Positions 13,137 to 21,798 of a stretch of 28,430 nt of DNA are shown piece by piece (the first letter of the stretch is position 1; every line of letters starts with the position of its first letter). The notes beneath the pieces were generated by a model. That model worked only from the letters and a program-made list of their open reading frames with translations. It searched no databases and had not been told where the DNA came from. Location: the IMG/VR virus record IMGVR_UViG_3300032224_000934, positions 1-28,430 of that record. One strand, given 5' to 3'. The stretch comes from a virus. Position numbers and translations under genes: made by a program.

Positions 13137-15566
13137 ATGGCGGCAGTAACCGGAACCTTAGGTGGACAGCCCATTGTATTAGACAATGCGGCTACTGATG
13201 ATACTCTTAAACAGATTCTTGCGGCTCTAAGAGGTCAAGGAAGACCAGCGGGCGGTGCCGCGGGCGGTGGTGCAGGAGCGGCAGGCCCTAAAAACTTTGG
13301 TGCCTTGGGTAAAGATGCTGAAGGTGCTAGTACTGCAATGAAGGCGCTTAATAAAGTTGCTGGTAAAGCAGGCGATCAATTTTCAAGTCTAGCTACATCA
13401 AAGATGCCATTGTATGCAAAAGCATTAATGGCAACTATAGAAACTGTAGGTGTACTCGCAGGTGCATTTACCAAGTTAACTAAACAGGCCTACAGCGGTG
13501 ATGTTGCAGTTAGCGACTTCTTCGGGGCACTCGAAGGTGTTCCAATTATTGGTAAAGTATTTGGATTATTTGCCGACCTAGCAAAAATACAAGAAGAAAA
13601 TATGCGGGCCTTTAGGACTATGGCCAAATCGGGCGTAGGGTTTGAAGGAGCGTTAACTACAATCCGCACATCGGCGCTGGCCTTAGGTATGACTGTTGAC
13701 CAGTTTGCCGCGACTATGAAAAACAACACTGATGTATTCCGTATACTAGGTGGCGATGTTGAAACAGGTGCTAAACAGTTTGTAAAATTTGGCGCGGCAT
13801 TGCGTGATAGCCAAGCAGGCGCTAATCTAAGAGCATTAGGCATGACTGCTGAAGATAGCGCAAACACTATGGCTAACTTTATTCGTAACAACGGCGGCCT
13901 AACTGATCGTCAAAAGAAAGATTACGCAGGTGTTGCAGAATCCGTAGCTAATTATGCAAAACAAACAGACAGACTTGCAAAGCTAACTGGAACTAGTGCT
14001 GAAGAAATTGAAAAGAAAATGGCCAAGGAAGCTCAAGACGAAGCGTGGCAAGCAACACTTCAAGGCATGGATGAGAAAGATCGTGAATCTGCAAACGAAG
14101 CTCTTAAAGTTGCAATGGCAACAGGTGGACAAGGTGCAGTTGATGCATTAAAAGCTAAAATGATGGGCTTGCCTCCAATGACTGAAGCAGGTCAAAAGTT
14201 TGTAACAATGAGCGGCAATGCGGCCAAGCGCATGGACGAAATGCAAAAAGTTCTTGGTAGTAATATGACTAAAGAACAGAAACGTCAAAAGTTAGAAGAA
14301 CTTGGCGCTATGATGCAGTTAGATCGTGCAAAAGATGCAGAAGCTATAGGTATACAAACCCTGCAGGCAATGGCCGCACAAGGTGATCAAAATGCGATTG
14401 CTATGTTAAAAGCTAGCAATGACATGAAAAAAGCAGGTGTTACAACCTACGAAGGCGCAGTAGCAAACTTAAAGAAAGCAACTGATTCCCAAAATGCACA
14501 GTTAAAAAGCCAAGCAAGTGCAATGGCTGAAGCTGAAAAAGGATTAAAAGATTTAGGTAAAGTAATGGATGCGTTTATTGCTCCGTTGCTAAACGTGCTG
14601 ACTCCTTTGATGACTAATATCATAACATCATTTACTAACTTTGTATCTGGTCCTGGAATGACCGCATTGTTAAATTTTGGTGTTAAAATGGAAGGTATGA
14701 TTAAAGCAGTCGCCGAATATGTTGGATTTATTTTTAGCAAAGAGGGCGCAATGAAAATTATTAACTCAATGGGGGCATTCTTTTCAGGATTGTGGATTGA
14801 TATCAAACGAGGTATTGCGGCAAGTTTTGGTGAAACAATTGGAAATGCAATTTACAGTGAAGCCGATGCTAAGAAAGACAAAGACGCATTAAAAGAAAGA
14901 CAAAAAATAGAAGACGATAGGCTTACTGCTGTCGGAGTATTACGCAGACGTGAAGAAGAATTTGAAATGGCTAAGTTAGCAATGAACGATAAAGCCATGC
15001 AAGCACAGCGAGCAAGTATCGACAAAAAACAAGCCGAAATGAAAGAATTAAATGCTGTTGATAATAAAAATATGACAGCATTACAACAGATGCAACTTCA
15101 GCAAAAGAAAGACGTCTTGGCAAAAGAAATAGATGCAGACAAGGCAAATCTAGCAAAAGCAGAAGAGATGAGAAAGAGCGGAGCGGCCGCCAAGTTAGAT
15201 GCAGAACGTAAAGGACTTGAAGCCAAGGCTGGCGAAAATAGCAAAGGTGAAAGAGTAGCACCCGATAGTGCTGAAGTTAAAAAACATTTCAATGCAGGAA
15301 CAGCAGGGTCCGGTGAAGTGGTTCAGAACTTTGGTAATTCCACTAATGTAAAACTACACGGTGAAGAAGCTGTACTAAACAAAGAGCAATTAAAGAACTT
15401 GGTAACTAATGCCAAGGGCGGAGGCGGCGGCCAAGAAGCGTTGCTAGGCGCCTTACAAACGTTAAATATGAATACAGAGAAACTAATTGCACTTAGTGCC
15501 GAGCAAGTAAGGCAACAAACCGCATTAGTAAACAAGATACAGTGGACTGGCAACTTGTTTGAATAA
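13137..15566 (+). CDS. Tail tape measure protein candidate
   Basis: 809 aa, mostly helical. Residues 30-50 are Gly/Ala-rich. Hydrophobic segments occur near 92-110 (YAKALMATIETVGVLAGAF), 130-150 (VPIIGKVFGLFADL) and 480-505 (PLLNVLTPLMTNIITSF). The rest is charged helix, including a Lys/Glu/Gln-rich coiled coil at 580-690. Near the C-terminus, residues about 720-755 (GEVVQNFGNSTNVKLHGEEA, then VLNKEQLKNLV) resemble the conserved end of many phage tape measure proteins. Tape measures set tail length at about 0.15 nm per residue, so 809 aa would predict roughly 120 nm, reasonable for a myovirus. T4 gp29 is 590 aa, and I see no direct similarity to it. The chaperone pair lies divergently upstream and the portal gene 11 nt downstream. 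Confidence 0.68.
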   Translation: MAAVTGTLGGQPIVLDNAATDDTLKQILAALRGQGRPAGGAAGGGAGAAGPKNFGALGKDAEGASTAMKALNKVAGKAGDQFSSLATSKMPLYAKALMATIETVGVLAGAFTKLTKQAYSGDVAVSDFFGALEGVPIIGKVFGLFADLAKIQEENMRAFRTMAKSGVGFEGALTTIRTSALALGMTVDQFAATMKNNTDVFRILGGDVETGAKQFVKFGAALRDSQAGANLRALGMTAEDSANTMANFIRNNGGLTDRQKKDYAGVAESVANYAKQTDRLAKLTGTSAEEIEKKMAKEAQDEAWQATLQGMDEKDRESANEALKVAMATGGQGAVDALKAKMMGLPPMTEAGQKFVTMSGNAAKRMDEMQKVLGSNMTKEQKRQKLEELGAMMQLDRAKDAEAIGIQTLQAMAAQGDQNAIAMLKASNDMKKAGVTTYEGAVANLKKATDSQNAQLKSQASAMAEAEKGLKDLGKVMDAFIAPLLNVLTPLMTNIITSFTNFVSGPGMTALLNFGVKMEGMIKAVAEYVGFIFSKEGAMKIINSMGAFFSGLWIDIKRGIAASFGETIGNAIYSEADAKKDKDALKERQKIEDDRLTAVGVLRRREEEFEMAKLAMNDKAMQAQRASIDKKQAEMKELNAVDNKNMTALQQMQLQQKKDVLAKEIDADKANLAKAEEMRKSGAAAKLDAERKGLEAKAGENSKGERVAPDSAEVKKHFNAGTAGSGEVVQNFGNSTNVKLHGEEAVLNKEQLKNLVTNAKGGGGGQEALLGALQTLNMNTEKLIALSAEQVRQQTALVNKIQWTGNLFE

Positions 15567-15577
15567 GGAATAATATA

Positions 15578-17332
15578 ATGGCTTGGAAAAAGTATTTTAC
15601 ACCGGTTTCGACTACAGGACAATTAGGTCCTATTAGTGGTGGGAACAATGGAGGAGCGTCTCCAGCACGATCTAACTATTCAAGTTATCTGCCCGATGTG
15701 TATTCAGGGCACCCAAATCGATTAGAGCGTTACGGTCAGTACGATACTATGGACAGCGATAGTGAAGTTAACGCGGCCTTTGATATTTTAGCAGAATTCT
15801 GTTCCCAACAAAATGATGAGAACATGACTCCGTTTCAAATTGAATTTAAAGACAAAGCTACAAGTACAGAAATCAAAGTTATCAGCAAGTACTTGCAACA
15901 ATGGACAAAACTAAACAAATTTGATACACGTATTTTTAAAATCGTACGTAACGCTTTCAAATACGGCGACAGTTTCTTTGTCCGCGATCCAGAAACACAA
16001 GCATGGATGTACATCGATCCAGCTAAGGTAGATAAAATTATTGTCAACGAAAGTGACGGTAAAAAGCCCGAACAGTATGTAATTCGCGACATCAATCCAA
16101 ATTTACAAAGTTTAGCCGCAACACAGATACAACCAACTGCCGGAACTAGTGGCGGAGGTTTTGGTGCAAACTTTGCACAAGGCGGCGCACAACAACGTGG
16201 CATGACAGGTAGCTACGGTGCTGGCGGTGCAACAGCAGGCGGCTCAGGTAGCCGTTTTATGCAACAGCAAAATCAATGGGCAATTGATGCTAAACACGTT
16301 ATTCATATTAGCTTATCAGAAGGCCTAGACAATAACTTCCCATTTGGTAACAGCCTAATGGAAAGCATTTTCAAAGTCTACAAACAGAAAGAACTGTTAG
16401 AAGATAGTATCATTATCTATCGCGTACAACGTGCTCCAGAACGCAGAGTATTCTATATCGACGTAGGAAATATGCCAAGTCATTTGGCCATGGGATTCGT
16501 CGAACGTATTAAGAACGAAATCAATCAAAGACGCATTCCTAGCGTAACAGGCGGCGGAAATTCGGTGATTGACTCCAGTTATAACCCTTTAAGCATAAAT
16601 GAAGATTACTTCTTCCCACAAACTGCTGAAGGTCGTGGGTCCAAGGTAGAAATTCTACCAGGGGGTACTAACTTAGGAGAAATAGATGACTTACGCTATT
16701 TTACAAATAAACTTTTTAGGGCTTTGCGAATTCCGTCAAGCTACTTGCCTACCGGTTCAGATGATGGAGGTTCTAACTTCAACGATGGCCGAGTGGGTAC
16801 CGCTTATATCCAAGAATTGCGATTTAACAAATACTGCGAAAGATTGCAAAGTCTTTTAAACAGCAATTTCGATACAGAGTTCAAACTGTTCTTAAACAAC
16901 AAAGGTGTTAACATTGATCCTAACATCTTTTCAGTTAAGTTTCAAACTCCGCAAAACTTTGCTTCTTATCGCCAGACAGAAATGGATGCGGCTCGTATTA
17001 CTACATTCGCTAGTATCGTCGAAACTCCATTCATTAGCAAACGCTTTGCACTAAAACGCTTCTTAGGATTGTCACAAGAAGAAATGGCAGAAAACGAAGA
17101 GTTGTGGAAAGAAGAAAATATCGACTTCAAAGACGAGATATCATCTAGCCAAGAGCTACGCGGTGCAGGTATTACTGCCGGCGGCATTAGTGGAGATATG
17201 GAAGCTATGGGCGGAGCCGATGATGGACAAGAAGGAATGGATCCTGCAGACATGGCACCAGAAGGTGACGGTATGCCGGGTGCTCCAGGCGGTGCTCCTC
17301 CAGGCGGAAGTACTCCAGCTCCAACTGTCTAA
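15578..17332 (+). CDS. 20: Portal vertex protein gp20
   Basis: 584 aa (T4 gp20 is 524). gp20 forms the dodecameric portal through which DNA is packaged and to which the neck and tail attach. Recognisable stretches include LERYGQYDTMDSDSEVNAAF, KIVRNAFKYGDSFFVRD, DDLRYFTNKLFRALRIPSSY and QTPQNFASYRQTEMDAARIT, all typical of T4-like portals. A Gly/Ala/Gln-rich insertion at residues about 187-228 (SGGGFGANFAQGGAQQRG) and a Gly/Pro/Asp-rich tail after residue 545 are extras relative to T4. The start has AAGGAA 8 nt upstream. It is followed by the small core gene and the prohead protease, scaffold and capsid genes in T4 order, but preceded by a tape measure rather than the T4 sheath and tube genes 18 and 19. 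Confidence 0.93.
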   Translation: MAWKKYFTPVSTTGQLGPISGGNNGGASPARSNYSSYLPDVYSGHPNRLERYGQYDTMDSDSEVNAAFDILAEFCSQQNDENMTPFQIEFKDKATSTEIKVISKYLQQWTKLNKFDTRIFKIVRNAFKYGDSFFVRDPETQAWMYIDPAKVDKIIVNESDGKKPEQYVIRDINPNLQSLAATQIQPTAGTSGGGFGANFAQGGAQQRGMTGSYGAGGATAGGSGSRFMQQQNQWAIDAKHVIHISLSEGLDNNFPFGNSLMESIFKVYKQKELLEDSIIIYRVQRAPERRVFYIDVGNMPSHLAMGFVERIKNEINQRRIPSVTGGGNSVIDSSYNPLSINEDYFFPQTAEGRGSKVEILPGGTNLGEIDDLRYFTNKLFRALRIPSSYLPTGSDDGGSNFNDGRVGTAYIQELRFNKYCERLQSLLNSNFDTEFKLFLNNKGVNIDPNIFSVKFQTPQNFASYRQTEMDAARITTFASIVETPFISKRFALKRFLGLSQEEMAENEELWKEENIDFKDEISSSQELRGAGITAGGISGDMEAMGGADDGQEGMDPADMAPEGDGMPGAPGGAPPGGSTPAPTV

Positions 17333-17349
17333 ATTTGGTAAATATCCAT

Positions 17350-17598
17350 ATGCTACTAAACGAGTTCATTTATTTTAACGAAACCGATCGCGATATGAAA
17401 GATCAAGATCGCTACGATCCCTTTGATGATAAGAGTATCTTAAAGTCTAAGGATCTACGTAAGACTAGATTAACTCTACGTATGATTAATAAACTACGTA
17501 AAGCAGGCGAAGCACGTGAAAAAGAACAAAAAGAAGATCTAGTTCTTGTGCGTCAAATGTATGCAGTACCTGAGCCGGAAGCCGGAGCCCCGGCTTAA
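17350..17598 (+). CDS. Small basic prohead core protein candidate (gp68 position)
   Basis: 82 aa from ATG 17350; an in-frame TTG at 17335 would add 5 residues but sits 2 nt after the gp20 stop and overlaps a GGTAAATA box (17337-17344). The sequence YDPFDDKSILKSKDLRKTRL, followed by TLRMINKLRKAGEAREKEQK and EDLVLVRQMY, is a highly basic helix that I recall from the gp20-gp21 interval of cyanophage-like T4 relatives. T4 has the core proteins gp67 and gp68 there. The C-terminus is Pro/Glu/Ala-rich. No strong ribosome binding site is visible before 17350. Function is inferred from synteny. Confidence 0.72.
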   Translation: MLLNEFIYFNETDRDMKDQDRYDPFDDKSILKSKDLRKTRLTLRMINKLRKAGEAREKEQKEDLVLVRQMYAVPEPEAGAPA

Positions 17599-17737
17599 AA
17601 TTAAGTTATCTGATAACTTCAATATCGAAAAACTTAAATATTTTTGCGAAAAGACTTCAAAAGTCGTCAAAAGTATATCCATCTAAAGTCAAAAACGGCC
17701 GTTTTTGGCCTGTTTCCCATAAGTAATTAACTCGGTT
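17599..17737. other. Intergenic stretch with three inverted repeats
   Basis: No gene. Inverted repeats: AAGTTATC/GATAACTT (17603-17619), GACTT-CAA-AAGTC (17653-17665) and the 16-bp palindrome AAAAACGGCCGTTTTT (17691-17706). None has the GC-rich stem plus trailing U-run of the three good terminators here. They may slow or attenuate transcription between the portal and core genes. Confidence 0.5.
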
Positions 17738-17745
17738 GTTAAATA
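17738..17745 (+). promoter_or_regulatory. Candidate late promoter box (GTTAAATA) for the prohead/capsid genes
   Basis: GTTAAATA, 52 nt upstream of the ATG at 17797; AGGAG at 17783-17787 is the ribosome binding site. It would drive the core protein, protease, scaffold and capsid genes. Confidence 0.5.
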
Positions 17746-17796
17746 TATGCTGACAGCCTTGCCTTATTACGATTACGATTAAAGGAGAACCCGCAA

Positions 17797-18771
17797 ATGT
17801 CTAAATTTGAACAGTTGCTAGATTTACTTGTTAACGAAGAACATGAAAAAGCGAATGAGCTATTTCACGAGATCGTTGTAGAAAAATCTAGAGAAATATA
17901 TGAAAACCTAATTGCTGAAGAAGCACAAGAAGAAGAAGTTGAAAACCAAGAAGACGAATCTGTAGAAGAAGCGTTTGGAATGGAAGATGATGCTGAAGAT
18001 GAAGAAGGTGACGAAGTAGGTGGCGATGCTACTGATGACTTTGTTAGCGATACTGAATCTCCAGAAGATGAATTTGGTGGAGAAGAAGGTGGAGATGATA
18101 CTCCAGCTACTAAAGCCGATGTACAAGATCTAGAAGATGCTTTAGAAGAATTAAAATCAGAATTTGAGCGTTTAATGAACGCTGAAGAAGCTGAAGAAGA
18201 AGAAAACCCAGGCGTTCACGGCGATGCTAGCTTAGGCGGCGACGACGGCGAAGAGTCCGATGATGCTGAAGATGAAGAAGGTGACGAAGAAGACGAATTT
18301 GAAAGTCTTTATAACGAAAGCCGTCAACTAACACGTGAATATCGTGAAACAGTTGCAAAACCATCTATGACAGACGGTGGTGGCGTTGGTTCTGGTACAG
18401 GCGATAAAGCCGGCCAAACTGGTGCTGTAAACACAAAGAGCCCAGTAAGTTCTGGTTCTGGTAAGCCAACAACTTCAGCAAGTGCTAAGAATATTGCCGC
18501 AGGTGGTACAGGTGAAGGTAACAACACTGGTACAAGTCCTAACGCTAAAGGTCCAGCAGGTGTGTTGAAAGCAGGTGGCGAATTTGTATCCGCAGGTACA
18601 AAGAACGTTTCAGCTAGCTCAACAAGCAAAATGCCAGATGGTGCAAAACTATCAGGTGTTAGCAAGCCAGCTATGAAGAAAGAAGGTGAAGGTGTTGGTG
18701 CAGGTCGCGGCGATAAAGCTGGCCAGACTGGTTCAGTTGACACACGTAGCCCAACAGACCGTAAGTTTTAA
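17797..18771 (+). CDS. 67: Acidic prohead core protein, gp67-like, enlarged
   Basis: 324 aa. Residues 1-45 form a helix (FEQLLDLLVNEEHEKANELF, then HEIVVEKSREIYENLIAEEA) like the start of T4 gp67 (80 aa). The I-A-E motif near residues 39-41 fits gp21 cleavage. Residues 45-185 are extremely acidic (Asp/Glu runs), again as in gp67, with a coiled-coil segment near 108-132. Residues 190-324 are a Gly/Ser/Thr/Lys-rich basic tail not found in T4 gp67. A motif DKAGQTGAVNTKSP recurs as DKAGQTGSVDTRSP near the end, so the tail contains a degenerate repeat. In T4 the core protein is cut to peptides during head maturation. Position, just before gp21, and composition support the call. Confidence 0.72.
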   Translation: MSKFEQLLDLLVNEEHEKANELFHEIVVEKSREIYENLIAEEAQEEEVENQEDESVEEAFGMEDDAEDEEGDEVGGDATDDFVSDTESPEDEFGGEEGGDDTPATKADVQDLEDALEELKSEFERLMNAEEAEEEENPGVHGDASLGGDDGEESDDAEDEEGDEEDEFESLYNESRQLTREYRETVAKPSMTDGGGVGSGTGDKAGQTGAVNTKSPVSSGSGKPTTSASAKNIAAGGTGEGNNTGTSPNAKGPAGVLKAGGEFVSAGTKNVSASSTSKMPDGAKLSGVSKPAMKKEGEGVGAGRGDKAGQTGSVDTRSPTDRKF

Positions 18772-18784
18772 TTAGAGAACCTGG

Positions 18785-19414
18785 ATGATAAAATACCTAA
18801 GAGAAAACCTTAATTTTGATCAAGCTCGTGTAGAATTATACGAAGCTGAGGAGAAAGGCCAGAAAAGTTTATACCTAAAAGGTATTGCTATTCAGGGCGG
18901 CATCCGTAATCAAAACCAACGTGTTTATCCAGTGGGCGAAATCACAAATGCTGTCAAGACATTAAATGATCAAATACAAAATGGTTATTCGGTCTTAGGC
19001 GAAGTTGATCATCCAGATGATTTAAAAGTGAATTTAGACCGTGTTAGCCATATGATCACAGATATGTGGATGGACGGTCCTAATGGATATGGAAAGATGA
19101 AAATCCTTCCTACTCCAATGGGCAACTTGATCAAAACTATGCTCGAAAGCGGTGTGAAACTTGGCGTCAGCTCACGCGGTAGCGGAAACGTTAACGAAAT
19201 GAGCGGTGAAGTATCTGATTTTGAGATTATTACAGTTGATATAGTTGCACAGCCTAGCGCACCAGGCGCTTATCCTACACCGGTTTATGAAGCACTCATG
19301 AATCAACGTGGTGGAAACAGAGCATGGAACGTGGCGACAGAAGTAAAAGAAGATCCAAAGGCCCAGAAGTACATTAAGGAAGCTCTTCTTAATGTTATCA
19401 AAGGTCTAAAATAA
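18785..19414 (+). CDS. 21: Prohead core serine protease gp21
   Basis: 209 aa (T4 gp21 is 212). It degrades the scaffold and trims capsid proteins after L/I-x-E during head maturation. The herpesvirus-assemblin/HK97-type catalytic residues are visible: H76 in GEVDHPDD and Ser in G127-V-S-S-R-G (S129 or S130). The N-terminal LKGIAIQGGIRNQNQRVYP and the late SDFEIITVDIVAQPSAPGAY are also typical. The gene starts 13 nt after the acidic core gene, with a weak upstream site (GAGAACC), so coupling is likely. The next gene is its substrate, the scaffold. Confidence 0.92.
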   Translation: MIKYLRENLNFDQARVELYEAEEKGQKSLYLKGIAIQGGIRNQNQRVYPVGEITNAVKTLNDQIQNGYSVLGEVDHPDDLKVNLDRVSHMITDMWMDGPNGYGKMKILPTPMGNLIKTMLESGVKLGVSSRGSGNVNEMSGEVSDFEIITVDIVAQPSAPGAYPTPVYEALMNQRGGNRAWNVATEVKEDPKAQKYIKEALLNVIKGLK

Positions 19415-19432
19415 GCCTAAGGAGATAGATAG

Positions 19433-20524
19433 ATGTTGGACGCATTCAAACAACTAGTTGAAAGTGGCATGATGTCTGAGGAAGTAAAATCTCAGATTGA
19501 AGAAGCTTTTAATACTAAGATTCAAGAGAATCGCGACCAAGTCACAGCTGAACTACGTGAAGAGTTCTCTCAAAAATATGCACACGATAAGGGTGTTATG
19601 GTTGAGGCACTTGACAACATGATCGGCGAGAGATTGGCCGTAGAGATGGCTGAACTTGCAGAAGACAGAAAAGCTCTTGCTAACGCACAAGCCCAGTATG
19701 CCGCAAAGATGACCGGTGATACCAAAGTAATGGAATCATTTGTTATGACTCAGCTAGCGAAAGAATTAGTTGAATTCCAAAGTGACCGTAAAACAGTTGC
19801 GGAGAATATCAACAAGTTGGAGCAGTTTATTGTTCATGCTCTTGCTAAAGAAATCAAAGAATTTGCCGCGGACAAACGTGATCTAGCCGAAACGAAAGTT
19901 AAGTTAGTAGCGGGTGCTAAAGAGAAATTTGATGAAGTTAAGAAACAATTCATTAGTCGTGCCGCTAAAGTAGTTGAAGGTACAGTAACACAGAAATTAA
20001 CAAACGAAATCAAGCAATTGAAAGAAGATATTGATTCTGCTCGTACTAACAACTTCGGTCGCAAGATTTATGAAGCATTTGCACAAGAGTTTTCTAGTTC
20101 ATATCTAAATGAAAAATCTGAAACAAGTAAATTGTTAAAGGTTATCGCTAAGAAAGAACAAGAAATCGCTGAAGCACAGCAAGCCCTAAATCAAGTACAA
20201 ACCATTGCAGAATCTAAAGACCGCGAAATTCGTGTTGCTAAAGATTTAATGGAACGTAAAGAAGTTATGGGTGAGTTATTAGCACCTCTAAGTGCTGACA
20301 AAAGAGATGTTATGAAGACCTTGTTAGAATCTGTTTCAACACAGAAACTACGCGGTTCTTATGACAAATACCTACCAGCAGTGTTAGAAAGCAATCATCA
20401 GAAACCAAAAGCTGTTTACCTAAAAGAAGCAGTTGAAGTTACTGGCGATCGTGAAGCAAAAAGTCAGCCTGAGGTAGGCTTAGATAATATTATAGACATC
20501 CGCAAACTAGCGGGTCTAAAATAA
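19433..20524 (+). CDS. 22: Prohead core scaffold protein gp22
   Basis: 363 aa (T4 gp22 is 269). Almost entirely helical and charged, with heptad patterns from residue 10 to 285 (RKALANAQAQYAAKM, KELVEFQSDRKTVAENI, KKEQEIAEAQQALNQVQ). The C-terminal region LMERKEVMGELLAPLSADKR, followed by DVMKTLLESV, and the ending DIRKLAGLK are typical of T4-like scaffolds. It builds the inner core around which gp23 assembles and is then digested by gp21. A ribosome binding site (AAGGAG, 19420-19425) lies 7 nt upstream. The order protease-scaffold-capsid is conserved with T4. Confidence 0.9.
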   Translation: MLDAFKQLVESGMMSEEVKSQIEEAFNTKIQENRDQVTAELREEFSQKYAHDKGVMVEALDNMIGERLAVEMAELAEDRKALANAQAQYAAKMTGDTKVMESFVMTQLAKELVEFQSDRKTVAENINKLEQFIVHALAKEIKEFAADKRDLAETKVKLVAGAKEKFDEVKKQFISRAAKVVEGTVTQKLTNEIKQLKEDIDSARTNNFGRKIYEAFAQEFSSSYLNEKSETSKLLKVIAKKEQEIAEAQQALNQVQTIAESKDREIRVAKDLMERKEVMGELLAPLSADKRDVMKTLLESVSTQKLRGSYDKYLPAVLESNHQKPKAVYLKEAVEVTGDREAKSQPEVGLDNIIDIRKLAGLK

Positions 20525-20548
20525 TAAATTCAAGGAGAAAGACATAAA

Positions 20549-21727
20549 ATGTCACAATTATTAAACGAAAGATGGTCAGAGACCAAAGAAGCTCTGCTTG
20601 AAGGCCTACAAGGTAACCGCAAGTCTTCTATGAGCGTTTGCTTAGAGAATACCCGTAAGTACTTGGCTGAAAGCGCAACAGCAGGTGCAACATCTGCAGG
20701 TAACATCGCAACATTAAACCGCGTGATTCTTCCAGTAATCCGTCGTGTAATGCCAACAGTTATCGCTAACGAAATCATCGGTGTACAACCAATGACAGGT
20801 CCAGTTGGACAAATCCATACTCTACGTGTACGTTACGCAGACAATGGCGATCAAGTAACAGCAGGCGATGAGGCACTAAGCCCATTCAAGATTGCGGCCG
20901 CATACAGCGGTAACAATACAGATGCTACTCCAAAGGCTAACACAACAGCCGCAATGGAAGGCACACCTGGTAAGCGTATGAGCATTCAAATCTTGAAGGC
21001 ACCAGTAGAAGCTAAGTCACGCAAGCTATCAGCTCGTTGGACATTCGAAGCCGCTCAAGATGCACAAGCTCAACAAGGTATTGACATCGAAGCAGAAATC
21101 ATGGCCGCTTTAGCTCAAGAAATTACAGCTGAAATCGATCAAGAAATCCTAGCTTCACTAAGCGGATTAGCAACTGTTGAACAAACATATGACCAGTCAT
21201 TAGTTTCTGGTACAGCTACATTCGTAGGTGACGAGCATGCCGCTCTAGCTATCCAAATCAACCGTGTTGCTAACTTAATTGCTCAGCGTACACGTCGTGG
21301 TGCGGCTAACTGGGCTGTTGTTTCTAACCAAGCATTGACAATTCTACAATCTGCTACTACAAGCGCATTTGCTCGTACAACAGAAGGTACATTCGAAGCT
21401 CCTACAAACACTAAGTTTGTTGGTACATTGAATAATGCAATGCGTATCTATGTAAACAGCTACATGCCTGATACAGGTAATGATGACAATCAAGTATTGA
21501 TTGGCTACAAAGGCGCTTCAGAAGCTGATGCTCCTGCGTTCTATTGCCCATACATTCCTTTGATGAGTTCTGGTGTTGTATTAGATCCTAATACATTCGA
21601 GCCAGTAGTTGGCTTCTTAACACGCTACGGCTATGTTGAGTTGACAAATACAGCGTCTAGCTTAGGCAACGCCGCTGACTACTTAGGTAAAGTACGTATT
21701 GTTTCTGCAAACGTAAGTTTCAGTTAA
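20549..21727 (+). CDS. 23: Major capsid protein gp23
   Basis: 392 aa, short compared with T4 gp23 (521). The N-terminus MSQLLNERWSETKEALLEGL is a T4-like prodomain. L39-A-E41 followed by SATAG fits the gp21 cleavage rule and would remove 41 residues. The HK97-type core follows: TLNRVILPVIRRVMPTVIAN, GVQPMTGPVGQIHTLRVRYA, then the SRKLSARWTFEAAQDAQAQQ region, the LIAQRTRRGAANWAVVSN helix, YCPYIPLMSSGVVLDPNTFE and FLTRYGYVELTNTA. The length suggests a reduced or missing insertion domain. The ribosome binding site is AAGGAG 9 nt upstream. Codon use is strongly selected (CGT, GTA, TTA, GCT), as expected of the most abundant virion protein. A strong terminator follows. Confidence 0.95.
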   Translation: MSQLLNERWSETKEALLEGLQGNRKSSMSVCLENTRKYLAESATAGATSAGNIATLNRVILPVIRRVMPTVIANEIIGVQPMTGPVGQIHTLRVRYADNGDQVTAGDEALSPFKIAAAYSGNNTDATPKANTTAAMEGTPGKRMSIQILKAPVEAKSRKLSARWTFEAAQDAQAQQGIDIEAEIMAALAQEITAEIDQEILASLSGLATVEQTYDQSLVSGTATFVGDEHAALAIQINRVANLIAQRTRRGAANWAVVSNQALTILQSATTSAFARTTEGTFEAPTNTKFVGTLNNAMRIYVNSYMPDTGNDDNQVLIGYKGASEADAPAFYCPYIPLMSSGVVLDPNTFEPVVGFLTRYGYVELTNTASSLGNAADYLGKVRIVSANVSFS

Positions 21728-21753
21728 TCAGTAATAGGATTAAACATCCAAAC

Positions 21754-21778
21754 AAAAACCACCCTAGGGTGGTTTTTT
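21754..21778. terminator. Bidirectional Rho-independent terminator after gp23
   Basis: AACCACC, loop CTAG-centred, GGTGGTT, with T6 on the plus side and A5 on the left serving the minus strand. It divides gp23 (plus) from the convergent endolysin gene (minus). Confidence 0.9.
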
Positions 21779-21798
21779 GTTGACTTAAAAAAAATATA

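Noticed and set aside
17335-17349. TTG start for the small core gene at 17335
   Set aside because: Only 2 nt after the gp20 stop, without a ribosome binding site, and overlapping a promoter-like box; the ATG at 17350 gives a sensible N-terminus.
17691-17706. Palindrome AAAAACGGCCGTTTTT as a terminator
   Set aside because: The T-run is part of the stem and is followed by GGCC, so no free U-tract follows the hairpin.
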